Part shown: positions 11,218 through 12,934 of the stretch, piece after piece
Position numbering within the stretch: position 1 is the first letter of the stretch
Layout of the letters: each line of letters starts with the position of its first letter
NCBI GenBank assembly: GCA_023453725.1
Contig: JAEXTB010000173.1
Span: forward strand, 1-12,934
Length of the DNA: 12,934 nt
Source: Bacillota bacterium
GTDB taxonomy: Bacteria > Bacillota > Clostridia > Christensenellales > CAG-138
Reading direction: 5' to 3'
Position numbers and translations under genes: made by a program
The notes under the pieces: model-generated
Told to the model about the DNA's origin: nothing
Seen by the model: only the letters and a program-made list of their open reading frames with translations
Databases searched by the model: none

Positions 11218-12723
11218 TTATTCGCCCGCGTGCTGGATGCCGAGTATCTCGAGTTCCTTTTCCGTAAGACCCACACCGCGCAGCATCAGCCGGTTGCCGC
11301 GCATGGCCTCGATGGAGTTGATGCCCATGCCGCCCATCATCTCTTTGACCTCATGCGTATAGGCGGTCACAAGGTTTATAAGTCGCTCCGCGCCGATTTC
11401 CGGATTCAAACGTTTGACAAGATCCGGCCTCTGGGTGGCGATGCCCCAGTTGCATTTGCCAAGGTGGCAGGTGCGGCACAGGTGGCAGCCCAAAGCTAAA
11501 AGCGGGGCTGTCGCCATATATACGGCATCTGCGCCCAAACAGATAGCCTTTACGATATCCGCGCTGTTACGGATGCTGCCGCCGACGACGATGGAAACGT
11601 CTGAACGGATGCCTTCTTCCCTGAGTCGCTGGTCAACGCTTGCAAGCGCAAGCTCAATGGGGATACCGACGTTATCGCGGATGCGGGTGGGCGCGGCACC
11701 CGTGCCGCCACGGAAGCCATCGATGGCGATAATATCCGCTCCGCTTCGGGCGATGCCGCTTGCAATGGCGGAAACATTGTGTACTGCCGCGATTTTTACA
11801 ATCACGGGCCGCTCGTAATGCGTGGCTTCCTTGATAGAGTACACAAGCTGCCGCAGATCCTCAATGGAGTAGATATCATGGTGCGGCGCGGGAGAGATGG
11901 CATCCGTACCCTTGGGGATCATGCGGGTTTTTGCGACGTCGCCCACGATTTTGGAACTGGGCAAATGCCCGCCGATACCCGGCTTTGCGCCCTGGCCCAT
12001 TTTGATTTCAATGGCAGCGCCCGCCTTTAAATAATCCGGGTGTACGCCGAAACGGCCGGACGCCACCTGTACGATGGTGTGGGGGCCATACTTGTAGAAA
12101 TCCTCATGCAGGCCGCCTTCTCCGGTGTTGTAGTAGATACCCAAACGCTCCGCCGCTTTTGCAAGGCTGTGGTGCGCGTTGTAGGAAATGGAACCAAAGC
12201 TCATGGCGGAGAACATGATGGGGGTTGCAAGCGAGAGCTGCGGCTCCATTTTTGTAATCATCTTCCCGTTTGCATCGCGCTTGATGCCTGTGGGCTTTTT
12301 GCCTAAGAACGTACGCGTTTCCATGGGCTCGCGAAGGGGGTCGATGGACGGGTTTGTCACCTGGGATGCGTTGATGAGTATCTTATCCCAGTAAACGGGG
12401 TAATTCTTCGGTGTACCCATAGAAGAAAGCAGCACGCCGCCGGAACCTGCCTGCTTGTAAATATCCGTAATGGCCTCACTTGACCAGTTGGAGTTTTCTT
12501 TAAACACATGGTCCGTCTTTACTATTTTGAGCGCGCGCGTGGGACAAAGCGATACACAGCGGTGGCAGTCCACACACTTGCTGTCGTCTGCCGTCATAAC
12601 GCCCGCGGCTTCATCATATTGATGCACCTCGTTCGCGCACTGCCGCTCGCACACCCGGCAGGTGATGCAGCGGGTGAAATTGCGCACCACTTCATATTCT
12701 GGATATTGAAAATTGATAGGCAT
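11218..12723 (-). CDS. gltB: glutamate synthase core subunit (2x[4Fe-4S] + FMN synthase domain)
   Basis: This 501-residue protein joins a ferredoxin domain (Cys19/22/25/29 and Cys50/53/56/60) to the FMN-binding glutamate synthase barrel (about 95-490). Diagnostic pieces are MGQGAKPGIGGHLP (242-255), PAPHHDIYSIEDL (278-290), AIDGFRGGTGAAP (333-345) and GGSIRNSADIVKAI (381-394). The [3Fe-4S] motif C-x5-C-x4-C (Cys413, 419, 424) ends in NWGIATQ. The barrel reduces the 2-iminoglutarate formed from 2-oxoglutarate and ammonia to glutamate. An extra Cys416 lies inside the [3Fe-4S] motif. The glutaminase domain is on the preceding gene and the GXGXG domain on the last gene, so this is the split, archaeal-type form. 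GGAAGG precedes the ATG. Confidence 0.94.
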   Translation of the reverse strand: MPINFQYPEYEVVRNFTRCITCRVCERQCANEVHQYDEAAGVMTADDSKCVDCHRCVSLCPTRALKIVKTDHVFKENSNWSSEAITDIYKQAGSGGVLLSSMGTPKNYPVYWDKILINASQVTNPSIDPLREPMETRTFLGKKPTGIKRDANGKMITKMEPQLSLATPIMFSAMSFGSISYNAHHSLAKAAERLGIYYNTGEGGLHEDFYKYGPHTIVQVASGRFGVHPDYLKAGAAIEIKMGQGAKPGIGGHLPSSKIVGDVAKTRMIPKGTDAISPAPHHDIYSIEDLRQLVYSIKEATHYERPVIVKIAAVHNVSAIASGIARSGADIIAIDGFRGGTGAAPTRIRDNVGIPIELALASVDQRLREEGIRSDVSIVVGGSIRNSADIVKAICLGADAVYMATAPLLALGCHLCRTCHLGKCNWGIATQRPDLVKRLNPEIGAERLINLVTAYTHEVKEMMGGMGINSIEAMRGNRLMLRGVGLTEKELEILGIQHAGE

Positions 12724-12741
12724 GTTAAACCCTTCCTTCCA

Positions 12742-12934
12742 TTAGACGACTTTCGCCATCGCCTCGGGGTTAAGCCGGACAATGACAGGCTCGCCGCCGC
12801 GCGGCGCCCAAAGCTCTTCTACATCCGGTTCTATGACACGGATGCCGCATTCCTCGCTGGCGAGGTATACGCGTTCTCCTTTTTTCGCCGCCACCAGGGA
12901 ACGAAGTTTGAGCCTGTCGTTTAGAGCCATCAGC
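12742..12934 (-). CDS. class II glutamine amidotransferase subunit of glutamate synthase, C-terminal fragment
   Basis: The frame is open to the window edge and ends at TAA 12744-12742, showing only about 64 residues. The visible part has LKLRSLVAAKKG, then SEECGIRVIEPDV and WAPRGGEPVIVRL. This is the end of the stand-alone Ntn-type glutaminase subunit found in split glutamate synthases. The family releases ammonia from glutamine using an N-terminal cysteine, which is outside the window. It is the first visible gene of the operon and lies 18 bases before the synthase core gene. More operon genes may lie beyond 12934. Confidence 0.85.
   Translation of the reverse strand, partial: LMALNDRLKLRSLVAAKKGERVYLASEECGIRVIEPDVEELWAPRGGEPVIVRLNPEAMAKVV

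Noticed and set aside
10684..11499. 271-residue open frame on the plus strand
   Set aside because: It is antisense to three genes of the glutamate synthase operon, each supported by clear cofactor motifs.
1..12934. Mobile element, phage or defence island
   Set aside because: No transposase, integrase, terminal repeats, CRISPR repeats or known defence domains were seen; the genes are ordinary metabolic and translation functions in intact operons.

Overview
The window looks like chromosomal DNA of a moderately GC-rich anaerobic Bacillota, probably a Clostridia member. The pointers are strong AGGAGG-type ribosome binding sites, many rho-independent terminators, a guanidine-I (ykkC) riboswitch ahead of a clostridial-type Gdx exporter, an archaeal-style split glutamate synthase with many iron-sulfur clusters, and PTATP-type low-complexity tails. 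No transposase, integrase, phage gene, CRISPR array, tRNA or rRNA was seen. Most genes lie on the minus strand.

Layout. Positions 1-162 (+) hold the C-terminal end of a deoxycytidylate deaminase. It meets, tail to tail, a membrane-anchored FMN-binding protein (164-571, -), preceded by a NagD-type HAD phosphatase (653-1429, -). A divergent Ohr-type peroxide resistance gene follows (1613-2029, +). Next comes a complete guanidine unit: promoter, ykkC aptamer, terminator and a small SMR transporter (2099-2593, +). A two-sided terminator (2595-2630) separates it from a minus-strand operon read thrB -> isochorismatase-like hydrolase -> GNAT acetyltransferase (4559 down to 2640).

A monocistronic EF-G paralogue (4811-6886, -) has its own promoter and terminator and several altered GTPase motifs. 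Divergent from it is an unrecognised three-helix membrane protein (7181-7714, +). Back-to-back terminators separate that gene from an orphan TIM-barrel protein (7820-8497, -), which has about 275 bases of structured upstream DNA.

The right third (8821-12934, -) is one tightly packed operon: glutamine amidotransferase (end only) -> FMN/Fe-S glutamate synthase core -> four-cluster ferredoxin-like protein -> FAD/NAD oxidoreductase -> GXGXG domain protein. Together these supply the domains that ordinary bacteria fuse into GltB, with the electron-input side replaced by a separate ferredoxin and a flavoprotein that is not of the usual GltD layout.

My best candidates for a second look are the guanidine riboswitch/Gdx unit (a near-certain functional call), the EF-G paralogue lacking the catalytic histidine, the split glutamate synthase electron-transfer module, and the orphan TIM-barrel gene with a nested inverted repeat in its promoter region. 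I did not see a clearly undescribed multi-gene system.
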